Part shown: one piece after another, positions 16,780 through 24,924 of the stretch
Layout: each line of letters starts with the position of its first letter
Numbering within the stretch: position 1 is the stretch's first letter
DNA from: Bdellovibrionaceae bacterium UBA6776
Lineage (GTDB): Bacteria; Bdellovibrionota; Bdellovibrionia; Bdellovibrionales; UBA1609
DNA length: 38,532 nucleotides
Direction: 5' to 3'
Assembly: GCA_002453155.1 (NCBI GenBank)
Contig: DKGG01000019.1
Span: 102,500-141,031, forward strand
Program-made: the position numbers and the translations under genes
Notes under the pieces: model-generated
Told to the model about the DNA's origin: nothing
What the model saw: the letters and a program-made list of their open reading frames with translations, nothing else
Databases searched by the model: none

Positions 16780-17929
16780 TTTCATCCCTTCTTTTAAAGG
16801 AAACATAATTCTTGCGTTAAGTGCGTTTTTGATTTCTGGGTGCGGGTCTGGATTTGAATCGAAAAATCTTTCTTCTCTGGTGGATGGATCCTATTTTCAA
16901 GAATCCGCTTCTACAGATTTTATTCGCGCTGGGGAAAAGCTTGTGACCGATTGTAAGGCCTCTGGTGAGCTCTGTGTGTTTCTTAAAAATCCCGTGGCAC
17001 AATCTGGCTCGGTGGTTTCAAAATCCAATGAGGGGAGTCTTAGAGCCCTTCAAAACTTTTCTGTAAAACTCAACGGGTTGGATCGCAGTGGGTATATGGA
17101 AAATGCTCATTTTGATGTGAGAACCGCTGGAAACAAGCGCATTTCCTTTGAAAAGATTTTGGTCGAAAAAGGTGTTGGAGTGGAGCGATCGGAATGGCTC
17201 ACGGCAAATGCCTATTTCTGGCTCAATCGTGCGTCTGAATACCTCAAAAACAACTTTAAGGAATTTCCGCTGAAAGATGAGAAGATTTCCGTTTATGTGG
17301 ACGATGCCTTTAACGGCTGGTCCTATGAACAAAAGTCCATTCACTTGAGTGGATCGGAGCTGTCCGCACTCAGTGCAGATGTGGTTTTGCTTCTTTATGG
17401 AGAGGCGCAAATTGGAGTGGCCACGAAGGGGTCCATTTACAACTACGATCAAAATTTTCATAAAAGCTGTGGCGGAAAAGAGAACAATTGTTGTGTGGAT
17501 TCCAAAGGCTGTGCGAAGGCTCTTGTCCAGGCGTCTGGAGATGTTCTGGTGAATTTTCTGTTTGAAGACTTGAGTGGCGTGGGAGAGTTTTACCATCAGG
17601 ACCTTAAAGGACAGTCGGTTTGCGGAAAACATCGCCGTCCAGAGGATTTTTCAAATCCCGATTTCAATGAAGCCTATAATCTGTGTTCTTCGGAAAAAGG
17701 GAAGGTGTCTGCAATGGCCACGGCCTATGCTTCTTGTTGGTACGGTTTGAAAAACGAATTCGGATCGAAAAAAGTTTTAGAGGTTTACTTGAAACACCTC
17801 TCCCTTTTGAACGGTTCAGACACTTTTGAAACCGCACTTCAAAAAGCCTCCACCACCGCCCAAAACCTCGGCTACACCGCCCTCGCCAAAAGGTACCTGC
17901 TTCTATTTCCGATATGCGCCGCCCCATAA
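16772..17929 (+). CDS. Lipoprotein resembling a degenerate thermolysin-like (zincin) peptidase
   Basis: 385-residue protein with lipobox ISGC (Cys24). The ATG at 16772 has a strong AAGGAGG ribosome site and overlaps the subtilase gene by eight bases. The segment WLTANAYFWLNRASEYLKNNF, followed by NGWSYEQKSIHLSG and LSADVVLLLYGEAQ, lines up by eye with M4/M36-type zincins. In that family the last segment reads DVVxHEYGHA, with a zinc-binding HExxH. Here it is LLYGE, so a peptidase would be inactive. Several paired cysteines follow (CGGKENNCC). The last 14 codons lie in a palindromic-repeat copy, so the native C-terminus may have been altered. The family assignment is tentative. Confidence 0.6.
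   Translation: MTDFIPSFKGNIILALSAFLISGCGSGFESKNLSSLVDGSYFQESASTDFIRAGEKLVTDCKASGELCVFLKNPVAQSGSVVSKSNEGSLRALQNFSVKLNGLDRSGYMENAHFDVRTAGNKRISFEKILVEKGVGVERSEWLTANAYFWLNRASEYLKNNFKEFPLKDEKISVYVDDAFNGWSYEQKSIHLSGSELSALSADVVLLLYGEAQIGVATKGSIYNYDQNFHKSCGGKENNCCVDSKGCAKALVQASGDVLVNFLFEDLSGVGEFYHQDLKGQSVCGKHRRPEDFSNPDFNEAYNLCSSEKGKVSAMATAYASCWYGLKNEFGSKKVLEVYLKHLSLLNGSDTFETALQKASTTAQNLGYTALAKRYLLLFPICAAP
17884..17917. repeat. Half copy of the palindromic repeat, inside a coding end
   Basis: These 34 bases match one arm of the 38438-38514 palindrome (38441-38474) at 32 positions, from CGCCAAAAGGTACCTG to TTTCCGATATGC. The second arm is missing. The copy lies in frame with no stop codon within the 3' end of the zincin-like lipoprotein gene and supplies residues AKRYLLLFPIC. 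Confidence 0.8.
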
Positions 17930-17941
17930 TCCCTTGGCATG

Positions 17942-18041
17942 AAAAAGGTGCCAGGCACCAAAATCTGTAATCGGTGCGTTAAGTTGTGGGAATGTGTGAA
18001 TTGCTGCCGATGCGCTACCAAAAAGTGCGTGGCACCTTTTT
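17942..18041. repeat. Inverted-repeat element with GGTGCC core
   Basis: Arms at 17942-17958 and 18025-18041 (AAAAAGGTGCCA with TGGCACCTTTTT) match at 16 of 17 positions, flanking a 66-base centre that contains near-repeats of CGGTGCG and CGATGCG. It fills the gap between two convergent genes. Its right arm runs into the stop codon of the M23 peptidase gene. It could act as a bidirectional terminator or be a repetitive element related in form to the GAAGCAGGTACC family. Confidence 0.65.
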
Positions 18042-18594
18042 AGCGTTTGGCCATGCGGGAAAGATCGGGGAGGTAGGACATGGGATTTACGGGGAGTTTG
18101 TTCTTTAAAAGTTCAAAGTGCAAATGCACTCCGGTTGCACGCCCCGTGCGGCCCATGCGCCCAATCACATCCCCCATGCGAACGTATTGACCTTGTTTCA
18201 CTTCAAAAGAATTTAAGTGTGCATACAAACTGGCCCAGCGATTGTTGTATTCAATCATCACCATTTTTCCATAGCCACGAAAACCTCGGCCCACATAAAT
18301 CACGCGCCCTGGGTGAGCCGCCACAATGGGCGTGTTTTTAGGTCCACGCAAATCCAATCCTTGATGGCTTCGATTTCTTCGAGGCTTAAAAGGTTGAGAG
18401 ATGCTGACGTCCTCCACGGGCCAAGTCAGCGAAAAGTCCCCAATGTTTCGAGGGCTGTAATAAACAGAATTTGAACTGGACGGGGAACGAGACATCTCCC
18501 CCGGCCCACGAAAGGATCCAATCCCACTTTGGTAGTGAGCGCATCCCACGCTTGAAAAAAGACCGATAAAAAGAATTAAAAAAGTTTTTTGCAT
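18040..18594 (-). CDS. M23 (LytM-type) metallopeptidase lipoprotein
   Basis: 184-residue envelope protein with a lipoprotein-like signal (FSSVGC, Cys18). The LytM zinc site is complete: His77 and Asp81 (HQGLDL), His126 (LYAHL) and the HLHFE motif at 157-161. This predicts an active peptidoglycan endopeptidase or, in related division factors, an amidase activator with a retained fold. No LysM domain is present. Its stop codon lies in the arm of an inverted repeat. It is three bases downstream of glyA on the same strand, so it may be transcribed with the fab-glyA run. Confidence 0.88.
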   Translation of the reverse strand: MQKTFLILFIGLFSSVGCAHYQSGIGSFRGPGEMSRSPSSSNSVYYSPRNIGDFSLTWPVEDVSISQPFKPRRNRSHQGLDLRGPKNTPIVAAHPGRVIYVGRGFRGYGKMVMIEYNNRWASLYAHLNSFEVKQGQYVRMGDVIGRMGRTGRATGVHLHFELLKNKLPVNPMSYLPDLSRMAKR

Positions 18595-18597
18595 TCC

Positions 18598-19839
18598 TTA
18601 TGAGTATATCGGAAAACGGGTGCAAAGATCTTTAATCTGGGCCTTGATCTTGCCAAGCAGTTGCTCATTTTGAGAATCTCTCAAGACCTCAGAAATCCAT
18701 AGACCCACTTGTTTCATCTCATCCTCTTTCATTCCTCGAGTGGTGAGCGCCGGGGTTCCGATGCGAATTCCGCTGGTCACAAAGGGGCTTCGTTTCTCAT
18801 TGGGAACGGTGTTCTTATTCACAGTAATTCCCGCGTGATCTAAAGCCTTCTCTGCGTCTTTTCCTGTAAGGTCTTGATTCGACAAATCAATCAAGAGCAG
18901 GTGGTTGTCGGTTCCACCGGTGACCAATTCAAAACCTTGCTCCAAAAGAGTTTCCGCCAAAGCTTTTGCGTTGACCACAACCTGCTGAGAGTAGGTTTTA
19001 AACTCAGATTTTAAGGCCTCTCCAAAAGCCACCGCTTTAGCGCCAATCACATGTTCCAAAGGTCCGCCTTGAATTCCCGGAAAAATTTTGGAATTCAAAG
19101 CCTTCGCACGTTCTTCGGAGCAAAGAATCAATCCTCCCCGAGGTCCACGCAAAGTTTTATGAGTGGTGGTTGTTACAAAGTCTGCGAAGGGAACAGGATT
19201 GGGGTGTACGCCGGCGGCAACCAGTCCTGCAAAATGCGCCATATCCACAAGAAGAGTGGCTCCCACTTCATCGGCAATGGATCTAAAGGCTTCAAAGTCT
19301 AAAACGCGCGGGTAGGCGGAGTATCCTGCAATCAAAAGTTTCGGCTGTTCTTTTTTTGCAGCTTCGCGAATTTGATTGTAGTTCAATCGTCCTGTTTCAG
19401 GATCCAATCCATAAGAGGTCGCTTCAAACAAAAGCCCACTGAAGTTCACCGGAGATCCATGGGTCAAATGACCGCCATGGCTCAGATCCATTCCCATGAT
19501 TTTTTCGCCGGGCTTTACCGAGGCCAAATACACGGCCATGTTTGCTTGAGACCCAGAGTGAGGCTGTACGTTGGCATGTTCACTGCCAAAAAGTTTTTTC
19601 GCTCGATCAATGGCCAGCTGTTCGATTTGATCTACGAATTCACAGCCACCGTAATAGCGCTTTCCCGGATATCCTTCGGCATATTTGTTGGTCAAAAGGC
19701 TCCCTTGAACCTCCATCACAGCACGAGAAGTGTAGTTTTCCGAAGCAATCATTTCCAAACCATATTCTTGGCGCTCTTGTTCCTCGACAATCCATTTGTA
19801 AAGTTCGGGGTCTTGCTTTGAAACCAATGAATTTTCCAT
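18598..19839 (-). CDS. glyA: Serine hydroxymethyltransferase
   Basis: PLP enzyme that interconverts serine and glycine while charging tetrahydrofolate with one-carbon units. The 413-residue product has the family blocks EMIASENYTS, NKYAEGYPGKRYYGGCEFVDQIE, HGGHLTHGS, LVDMAHFAGLVAAGVHPNPV and TTTHKTLRGPRGG; the Lys in the last block holds PLP. The ATG at 19839 is chosen because AAAGGA lies nine bases before it; the ATG at 19848 lies directly against that site and is a less likely start. The gene follows rpiB in the same direction, a gene order also seen in other deltaproteobacterial-type genomes. Confidence 0.96.
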   Translation of the reverse strand: MENSLVSKQDPELYKWIVEEQERQEYGLEMIASENYTSRAVMEVQGSLLTNKYAEGYPGKRYYGGCEFVDQIEQLAIDRAKKLFGSEHANVQPHSGSQANMAVYLASVKPGEKIMGMDLSHGGHLTHGSPVNFSGLLFEATSYGLDPETGRLNYNQIREAAKKEQPKLLIAGYSAYPRVLDFEAFRSIADEVGATLLVDMAHFAGLVAAGVHPNPVPFADFVTTTTHKTLRGPRGGLILCSEERAKALNSKIFPGIQGGPLEHVIGAKAVAFGEALKSEFKTYSQQVVVNAKALAETLLEQGFELVTGGTDNHLLLIDLSNQDLTGKDAEKALDHAGITVNKNTVPNEKRSPFVTSGIRIGTPALTTRGMKEDEMKQVGLWISEVLRDSQNEQLLGKIKAQIKDLCTRFPIYS

Positions 19840-19872
19840 TTCGCTCATTCCTTTTCTCAATTCTGGCGGCAA

Positions 19873-20343
19873 TTAGATCTTTTCCACGCGCCGCTGGTGA
19901 CGGCCCCCTTCAAAGGGAGTTTCCATAAATGCTTTTACGATTTTTAAATTTAAATTCATGTCGATGTATCTGGCGGACAGGCACAAAACATTTGCGTTGT
20001 TGTGCTGCCGAGAAAGTTTGGCGATCTCTTCGTTCCAGCAAAGCGCGGCTCGAATGGTCGGATATTTGTTTGCAGTGATCGCCATGCCTTGACCGGACCC
20101 ACAAATCAAAATCCCTGACAGGTTCAAGTCAGGACCGTTTTCCGCTCCTTCAGGAAGCCCTTGTTGTTTGTGGATCAATTGCTCACAGAGTTTGTGAGCA
20201 TAATCGGGATAGTCCACAGATTCTTCTGTGCTGGGCCCGAGGTCGATAAAATTTAATTGCAATGTCTCGATAATCTTATGTTTCAAAGCTAGACCTGCAT
20301 GGTCGCTGGCAATAAAACAAATTTCATTCTCCTGGGAACTCAC
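19873..20343 (-). CDS. rpiB: Ribose-5-phosphate isomerase B
   Basis: RpiB/LacAB-family sugar isomerase of 156 residues, interconverting ribose 5-phosphate and ribulose 5-phosphate. It shows FIASDHAGLALK with the active-site Asp/His, DYPDYAHKL, ICGSGQGMAITANK with the catalytic Cys, and RQHNNANVLCLSAR. It starts with GTG at 20343, seven bases past the fabF stop, with GGTGGAG upstream. The position between fabF and glyA suggests one transcript. Confidence 0.94.
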   Translation of the reverse strand: MSSQENEICFIASDHAGLALKHKIIETLQLNFIDLGPSTEESVDYPDYAHKLCEQLIHKQQGLPEGAENGPDLNLSGILICGSGQGMAITANKYPTIRAALCWNEEIAKLSRQHNNANVLCLSARYIDMNLNLKIVKAFMETPFEGGRHQRRVEKI

Positions 20344-20349
20344 AATCTT

Positions 20350-21600
20350 TTACTCCACCTTCCGAAAGATCAAAGAGCAATTTGTTCCGCCAAAACCAAA
20401 GCTGTTGTTTAAGACCACGTCCAATTTGCCCTCGCGTGCAGATCCAGGAACGTAGTCCAAATCACAATCTTCACTGGGGTTTTCCAAATTGATGGTCGGA
20501 GGAGCAACTTGAGTGTCCAAAGCCATCAATGAAATCACACTTTCAATGGCTCCTGCGGCTCCAAGGGTGTGGCCCGTCATGCTTTTCGTGCTGCTGACCC
20601 AAAGTTTTTTTGCACTTTCTCCAAAAACCTTTTTGATTGCAGAGGTCTCGATCTCATCTCCCTGTGGAGTGGATGTGCCGTGGGCATTGATGTAACTCAC
20701 GGAATCTGCGGGCAAACCAGCGCTCTTCAAGGCCATTTCCATAGAGCGAGCCGCTCCTTCGCCGCCCGGCGAGGGCGAGGTCAAATGGTAGGCGTCGCAG
20801 CTCAATCCGAAGCCAGAAACTTCGCCGTAGATGCGAGCGCCACGTTTTTTCGCGTGCTCCAATTCTTCCAGCACCAAAACGGCAGATCCTTCGGACAGGA
20901 CGAATCCATCTCGGTCTTTGTCCCAAGGTCTGGAAGCTCTTTGAGGCTCTTCGTTGCGCGTGCTTAACGCCTTCATCGCAGAAAAACCACCGATGGCCAT
21001 TCCAGAAATCACAGACTCAGCTCCCCCAGTGATCATCACATCACAGGTTCCATCCGCGATGTATTTCGCGCTGTCGCCAATGGCGTGGGCGCCCGAAGCG
21101 CAGGCCGACGCAATGGCATAGCTGGGGCCCTTAAGGCCGTAAGTAATGGCAATGTGTCCCGGAGCTAAATTGGTAATCACAGCGGGAATAAAAAAAGGCG
21201 TGATTCTGCCTGGGCCGCGATCTCTTAAAACGTCATGTTGACGCTCGATGAGTGGAAGGCCTCCCATGCCGACGCCAAAGATGGTTCCGGTGCGAAGTCC
21301 AAGCTCTTCGCCAAACTCCAGACCTGAATTTTCAATGGCCATTTTTGCACTGGCCAAGGCCAAGTGAATGAATCGATCCATTTTCTTTTGCTCTTTTTTG
21401 GGAACAAAAGCATCCAAATCAAACTCTTTCACTTCGCCGGCGATGCGTGTGTTAAAATTAGAAGTGTCAAACTGGGTGATCGGTCCGATCCCAGATTTCC
21501 CTTCAATGAGGGAGCCCCAAGTCTCCTGAAGTGTGAGACCACAGGGAGTCATCATTCCCATTCCGGTGACTGCAACGCGGCGACGCCCCTCATTGGACAT
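20350..21600 (-). CDS. fabF: Beta-ketoacyl-ACP synthase II
   Basis: 416-residue condensing enzyme that elongates acyl-ACP with malonyl-ACP. Its thiolase-fold Cys-His-His triad is seen as Cys167 (ASACASGAHA), NAHGTSTPQGD and MTGHTLGAAGA. The start MSNEGRRRVAVTGMG fits the family N-terminus. It lies seven bases past acpP. It determines the long-chain and unsaturated chain-length profile in many bacteria. No fabA or fabB is in this window, and two desaturase genes lie about 10 kb away. Confidence 0.96.
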   Translation of the reverse strand: MSNEGRRRVAVTGMGMMTPCGLTLQETWGSLIEGKSGIGPITQFDTSNFNTRIAGEVKEFDLDAFVPKKEQKKMDRFIHLALASAKMAIENSGLEFGEELGLRTGTIFGVGMGGLPLIERQHDVLRDRGPGRITPFFIPAVITNLAPGHIAITYGLKGPSYAIASACASGAHAIGDSAKYIADGTCDVMITGGAESVISGMAIGGFSAMKALSTRNEEPQRASRPWDKDRDGFVLSEGSAVLVLEELEHAKKRGARIYGEVSGFGLSCDAYHLTSPSPGGEGAARSMEMALKSAGLPADSVSYINAHGTSTPQGDEIETSAIKKVFGESAKKLWVSSTKSMTGHTLGAAGAIESVISLMALDTQVAPPTINLENPSEDCDLDYVPGSAREGKLDVVLNNSFGFGGTNCSLIFRKVE

Positions 21601-21607
21601 GGTAAAA

Positions 21608-21844
21608 CTATGCCTTCCCTTTGGAAGTCAGGTAGCTGGTCACGTCGTTGACGGTTTTTAGCTTTTCCGCATCTTCGTCAGGAATTTCAATGTCGAATTC
21701 TTCTTCCATGGCCATCACAAGCTCAACGATATCCAAGCTGTCTGCACCAAGGTCATCAATAAAAGAAGCTTCTGGCTTAATCTTTTCCTGATCCACTCCG
21801 AGTTGTTCTTCAATAATTTTTGCAACCTTTGGTTGTAAAGACAT
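21608..21844 (-). CDS. acpP: Acyl carrier protein
   Basis: 78-residue acidic four-helix protein. The phosphopantetheine site is Ser36 in DLGADSLDIVEL, and EEEFDIEIPDEDAEKLKTV follows as the family recognition helix. It carries growing acyl chains for the fab enzymes encoded on each side and supplies octanoyl groups to LipB. Its start has a purine-rich site (GGAGGAAATC) just upstream. Confidence 0.98.
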   Translation of the reverse strand: MSLQPKVAKIIEEQLGVDQEKIKPEASFIDDLGADSLDIVELVMAMEEEFDIEIPDEDAEKLKTVNDVTSYLTSKGKA

Positions 21845-21937
21845 GATTTCCTCCGTTTTTATGCCTTGTTAATACCTTGTAAAATCAAAGGTCAAAACCC
21901 ATTGGGTTCAAACCTTCGTCTAATTTAACCGTAATTG

Positions 21938-22675
21938 TTATAAGTACAAGCCTCCATTGACTTGGAGCACCTGGCCAGTGATGTAGGTGGACTGATCGCT
22001 CAATAAAAAAGCAACGGCATGGGCAATGTCCTCAGGGCTTCCAAGCTCCCCCAGGGGGATTCTCTCGGAGATTTTTGCCTTTTGGTCGTCCGATAGCTTC
22101 TCCGTCATGTCTGTTGCAATAAAACCCGGAGCAACCGCATTGATGCGGATCTTTCGTGAAGCCATTTCTAAGGCCATAGAGCGAGTCATGCCTTCAATTC
22201 CCGCTTTGCTCGCCACGTAATTGCATTGCCCCGGATTTCCCATTTGAGCCACCACGCTGGAAAGATTCACAATGGATCCTGATCTTTGTTTCATCATGGA
22301 TTTTAAAACCGCTTTGGTGCACAAAAAAGTCCCCAGCAAATTGGTGTCCACCACATCTTTAAACTCTTCCGCAGACATGCGAAGGGCCAATTGATCTTTT
22401 GTGATTCCCGCGTTGTTTACAAGACCATCCAGACCACCCAAGGTCTCCATGGCTTTTGCAAAGCCTTCTTGGATGGAAGCACCGTCTCGCACATCCATTT
22501 TCACGCACAGGTGTCCGTCTCCAGGAAGCTCTTTTAAAAGCTCCTCTGAGGGCGCTGGGTTGGAAGTGTAGGTAAAGGCCACACGGGCCCCTTCTTTGGC
22601 CAAGAGAGTGACAATGCCGCGGCCAATGCCTCTTGCGCCCCCAGTTACAAAAACTCTTTTGTCTTTCAAATTCAT
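21938..22675 (-). CDS. fabG: 3-oxoacyl-ACP reductase
   Basis: 245-residue classical SDR that reduces beta-ketoacyl-ACP with NADPH. Motifs are VTGGARGIGRG (cofactor), LVNNAGITKDQLALRMS, and the Ser-Tyr-Lys centre in NLSSVVAQMGNPGQCNYVASKAG. The ATG at 22675 gives the standard N-terminus MNLKDKRVFVTGG and overlaps the fabD stop by four bases, so translation is likely coupled. Longer in-frame starts would run into fabD and are not credible. Confidence 0.96.
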   Translation of the reverse strand: MNLKDKRVFVTGGARGIGRGIVTLLAKEGARVAFTYTSNPAPSEELLKELPGDGHLCVKMDVRDGASIQEGFAKAMETLGGLDGLVNNAGITKDQLALRMSAEEFKDVVDTNLLGTFLCTKAVLKSMMKQRSGSIVNLSSVVAQMGNPGQCNYVASKAGIEGMTRSMALEMASRKIRINAVAPGFIATDMTEKLSDDQKAKISERIPLGELGSPEDIAHAVAFLLSDQSTYITGQVLQVNGGLYL

Positions 22676-23643
22676 TGTGTCACGACCTTTCCCGCCAGCT
22701 TCAATTCTTCCATGGAATTGAGAGTTAAAGTTTGAATGCGTTCCCCGTTGATTTTTTTGTTCAAGCCCGAAAGCACCTGGCCCGCTCCGCACTCAATCAT
22801 TTGAGTGAGATTCATTTCAACAAGGCTTTCCATGCAATCGGTCCATTTCACGGACTGAGAAACTTGGGAAATCAAGTTTTCTCGAAGCTTTGCGCCGGAG
22901 GTTTCAGGTTTTCCATGGACATTTTGAACCACTGGAAATTTCCCATCTTGAAAGGTGATCTCGCTCAGAACCTGTTTCATTTCCTCTTGGGCGGGCATCA
23001 TCATAGAGCAGTGAAAGGGTGCCGAAACTTTAAGAGGGATGAACTTCACCCGCATTTTCTCTTCGCCCAAAATCTGAGGTTTGAAGTTTTCACTAACCCA
23101 TTGGATCAGCTCCATTTTTCCTGAAATCACAATCTGCCCAGGAGCATTGAAATTGGCTGGCTCAAGAGGTTTTGCGCCCGTTTCCTCTTCGGTCCATTTG
23201 CACACCTTTTCCACCTGATTCGGAGTCAGCCCCATCACTGCGGCCATTCCCCCTTGTCCCACGGGAACTGCGCTTTGCATGGCCTGCCCCCGCTTTCGCA
23301 CGGCACGAATGCCGTCGGCAAAGCCCATCGCCTCTGCAGCCACCACGGCCGCATATTCTCCAATGGAGTGGCCGGCAGCCGCCTTTGGCAAGAATCCAAA
23401 TTCACTCTTAAGCACCTGATACGAAGAGGTGGACACCAAAAGCAAACAGGGTTGTGTGTTTTCAGTCAAAGCCAGGTCCGCATCACTTCCTTCAAAGCAA
23501 AGTTTTTTGAAGTCCACAGAGATGGCGTCCGAGGCCTCCTCAAAGAGCTCGCGAACCAAAGAAAATTCGTCATACAAATACCGACCCATGCCGGGGTGTT
23601 GACTTCCCTGACCTGGAAAAATGGCTGCAAGTGATGAACTCAT
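22672..23643 (-). CDS. fabD: Malonyl-CoA:ACP transacylase
   Basis: 323-residue acyltransferase-fold enzyme that loads malonate on acyl carrier protein. It shows FPGQGSQHPGMG, the nucleophile Ser93 in GHSIGEYAAV, RGQAMQ with the carboxylate-binding Arg, and the catalytic His in APFHCSMM. The ATG at 23643 is preceded by AAGGAGG. It is 16 bases after fabH and overlaps fabG by four. Confidence 0.96.
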   Translation of the reverse strand: MSSSLAAIFPGQGSQHPGMGRYLYDEFSLVRELFEEASDAISVDFKKLCFEGSDADLALTENTQPCLLLVSTSSYQVLKSEFGFLPKAAAGHSIGEYAAVVAAEAMGFADGIRAVRKRGQAMQSAVPVGQGGMAAVMGLTPNQVEKVCKWTEEETGAKPLEPANFNAPGQIVISGKMELIQWVSENFKPQILGEEKMRVKFIPLKVSAPFHCSMMMPAQEEMKQVLSEITFQDGKFPVVQNVHGKPETSGAKLRENLISQVSQSVKWTDCMESLVEMNLTQMIECGAGQVLSGLNKKINGERIQTLTLNSMEELKLAGKVVTQ

Positions 23644-23659
23644 GCCCCCTCCTTAAAAA

Positions 23660-24673
23660 TCAATATTTCAGCAGTGCAGACCCGCTGGTGATGCCGGCCC
23701 CAAATGCCGTCAGTAATAGATTGTGACCCCGTTGGATGCGGCCATCTCGAATGGCGCGGTCCATAGCCACAATGACCGTGGCCGCAGAGATGTTTGCCAT
23801 GTCTTCAATCTCGTTCAGAACTTTATCCATGGACACGCCAAAATGCTTGGCAACGGCTTCCATGATACGAACATTGGCTTGGTGAGGAATGATCCAATTC
23901 ACTTCCTCTGGAGACATGTTGTTCGCAGTCAGCGCCTCATCACAAGCTTTGCTCATGGTTCGAACGGCATGTTTAAAAATTTCACGACCATTCATGCGAA
24001 CATAGTGAAGTCTTTCGTCCAGAACTTTTTGAGAAAAGGGAAGAGCGGTTCCGCCCCCAGGCAATGTGAAAAGGTGAGAGATCCCCCCATCCGCATGCAG
24101 GTGAGTGGAGTAGACGGTGGAATCTTGGCCTTCTTGAGTGCGCTGTAAAACACAAGCTCCCGCGCCATCTCCAAAAAGAATGCAGGTGTTGCGATCGGTA
24201 TAATCCACAAAACGGTGAAGCACTTCCGCGCCCACCAACAGAATGTTTTTACTGTGACCGGTTTGAATGAACTGGTCTGCAATGGAAATTCCGTAAACGA
24301 AGCCTGTGCAGGCGGCAGAAATGTCCAAGGCCATGCAATCTGGAGCGCCGAGCTTTTGTTGAAGCAAACAGGCGGTGTTGGGCATCACCATGTCCGGAGA
24401 CACTGTGGCCACCAAAATCATATCCAAATCTTTGGCGTCCAGGCCGGCCTCTCTCAAAGCGATTTGCGAAGCCCTCAAAGCCAAGTCGCTGGTGGCCTCT
24501 TCATCCGAAGCCATATGACGGGAAGAAATTCCTGTGCGCTCCCGAATCCATTGGTCATCGGTGTCCACAAGCTTTTCTAAGTCTTTGTTTGTAAGGAGTT
24601 TCTCGGGAAGGTAAGAGCCCGTTCCTGCGATTCTCGTGTGATATCTTTGGGTGGAGGAGCTCTTGTCCATCAT
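23660..24673 (-). CDS. fabH: Beta-ketoacyl-ACP synthase III
   Basis: 337-residue initiating condensing enzyme that joins acyl-CoA primers to malonyl-ACP. The triad is Cys122 (ISAACTGF), His in WIIPHQANVRI, and Asn in ANISAATV. The N-terminal GTGSYLPEKLLTN and WIRERTGISSRH are typical. The gene lies 23 bases after rpmF. In many bacteria plsX sits between these two genes; here it does not. Starter preference (acetyl or branched) cannot be told from sequence by eye. Confidence 0.95.
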   Translation of the reverse strand: MMDKSSSTQRYHTRIAGTGSYLPEKLLTNKDLEKLVDTDDQWIRERTGISSRHMASDEEATSDLALRASQIALREAGLDAKDLDMILVATVSPDMVMPNTACLLQQKLGAPDCMALDISAACTGFVYGISIADQFIQTGHSKNILLVGAEVLHRFVDYTDRNTCILFGDGAGACVLQRTQEGQDSTVYSTHLHADGGISHLFTLPGGGTALPFSQKVLDERLHYVRMNGREIFKHAVRTMSKACDEALTANNMSPEEVNWIIPHQANVRIMEAVAKHFGVSMDKVLNEIEDMANISAATVIVAMDRAIRDGRIQRGHNLLLTAFGAGITSGSALLKY

Positions 24674-24696
24674 TGGATCAAGGGTGGGCTCAAGCC

Positions 24697-24876
24697 TTAA
24701 GCTTGAGCAGCAACCACTTCTTTATTTTTGTAGTAGCCACAGCTTCCGCAAACGTGGTGCGGACGAGCCAAAGCGCCACAGTTTGGACAGTTGTGAACTC
24801 CAGGGGCTGTCAAGAAGTCGTGAGCCCGTCTCATATCTCTTTTGGACCGTGTGGTCTTTTTCTTTGGTGTTGGCAT
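24697..24876 (-). CDS. rpmF: Ribosomal protein L32
   Basis: 59-residue protein beginning MPTPKKKTTRSKRDMRRAH, the L32 signature, followed by a zinc ribbon with CPNCG and CGSCG. This is the zinc-binding (C+) form. It lies between the DUF177/YceD-like gene and fabH, the common context for rpmF. AGAGGAAAG provides a ribosome site. Confidence 0.97.
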   Translation of the reverse strand: MPTPKKKTTRSKRDMRRAHDFLTAPGVHNCPNCGALARPHHVCGSCGYYKNKEVVAAQA

Positions 24877-24924
24877 AAGTCTTTCCTCTAAAAGGCCGGT
24901 AGTTTATCTATTTTTCTTTTGAAA

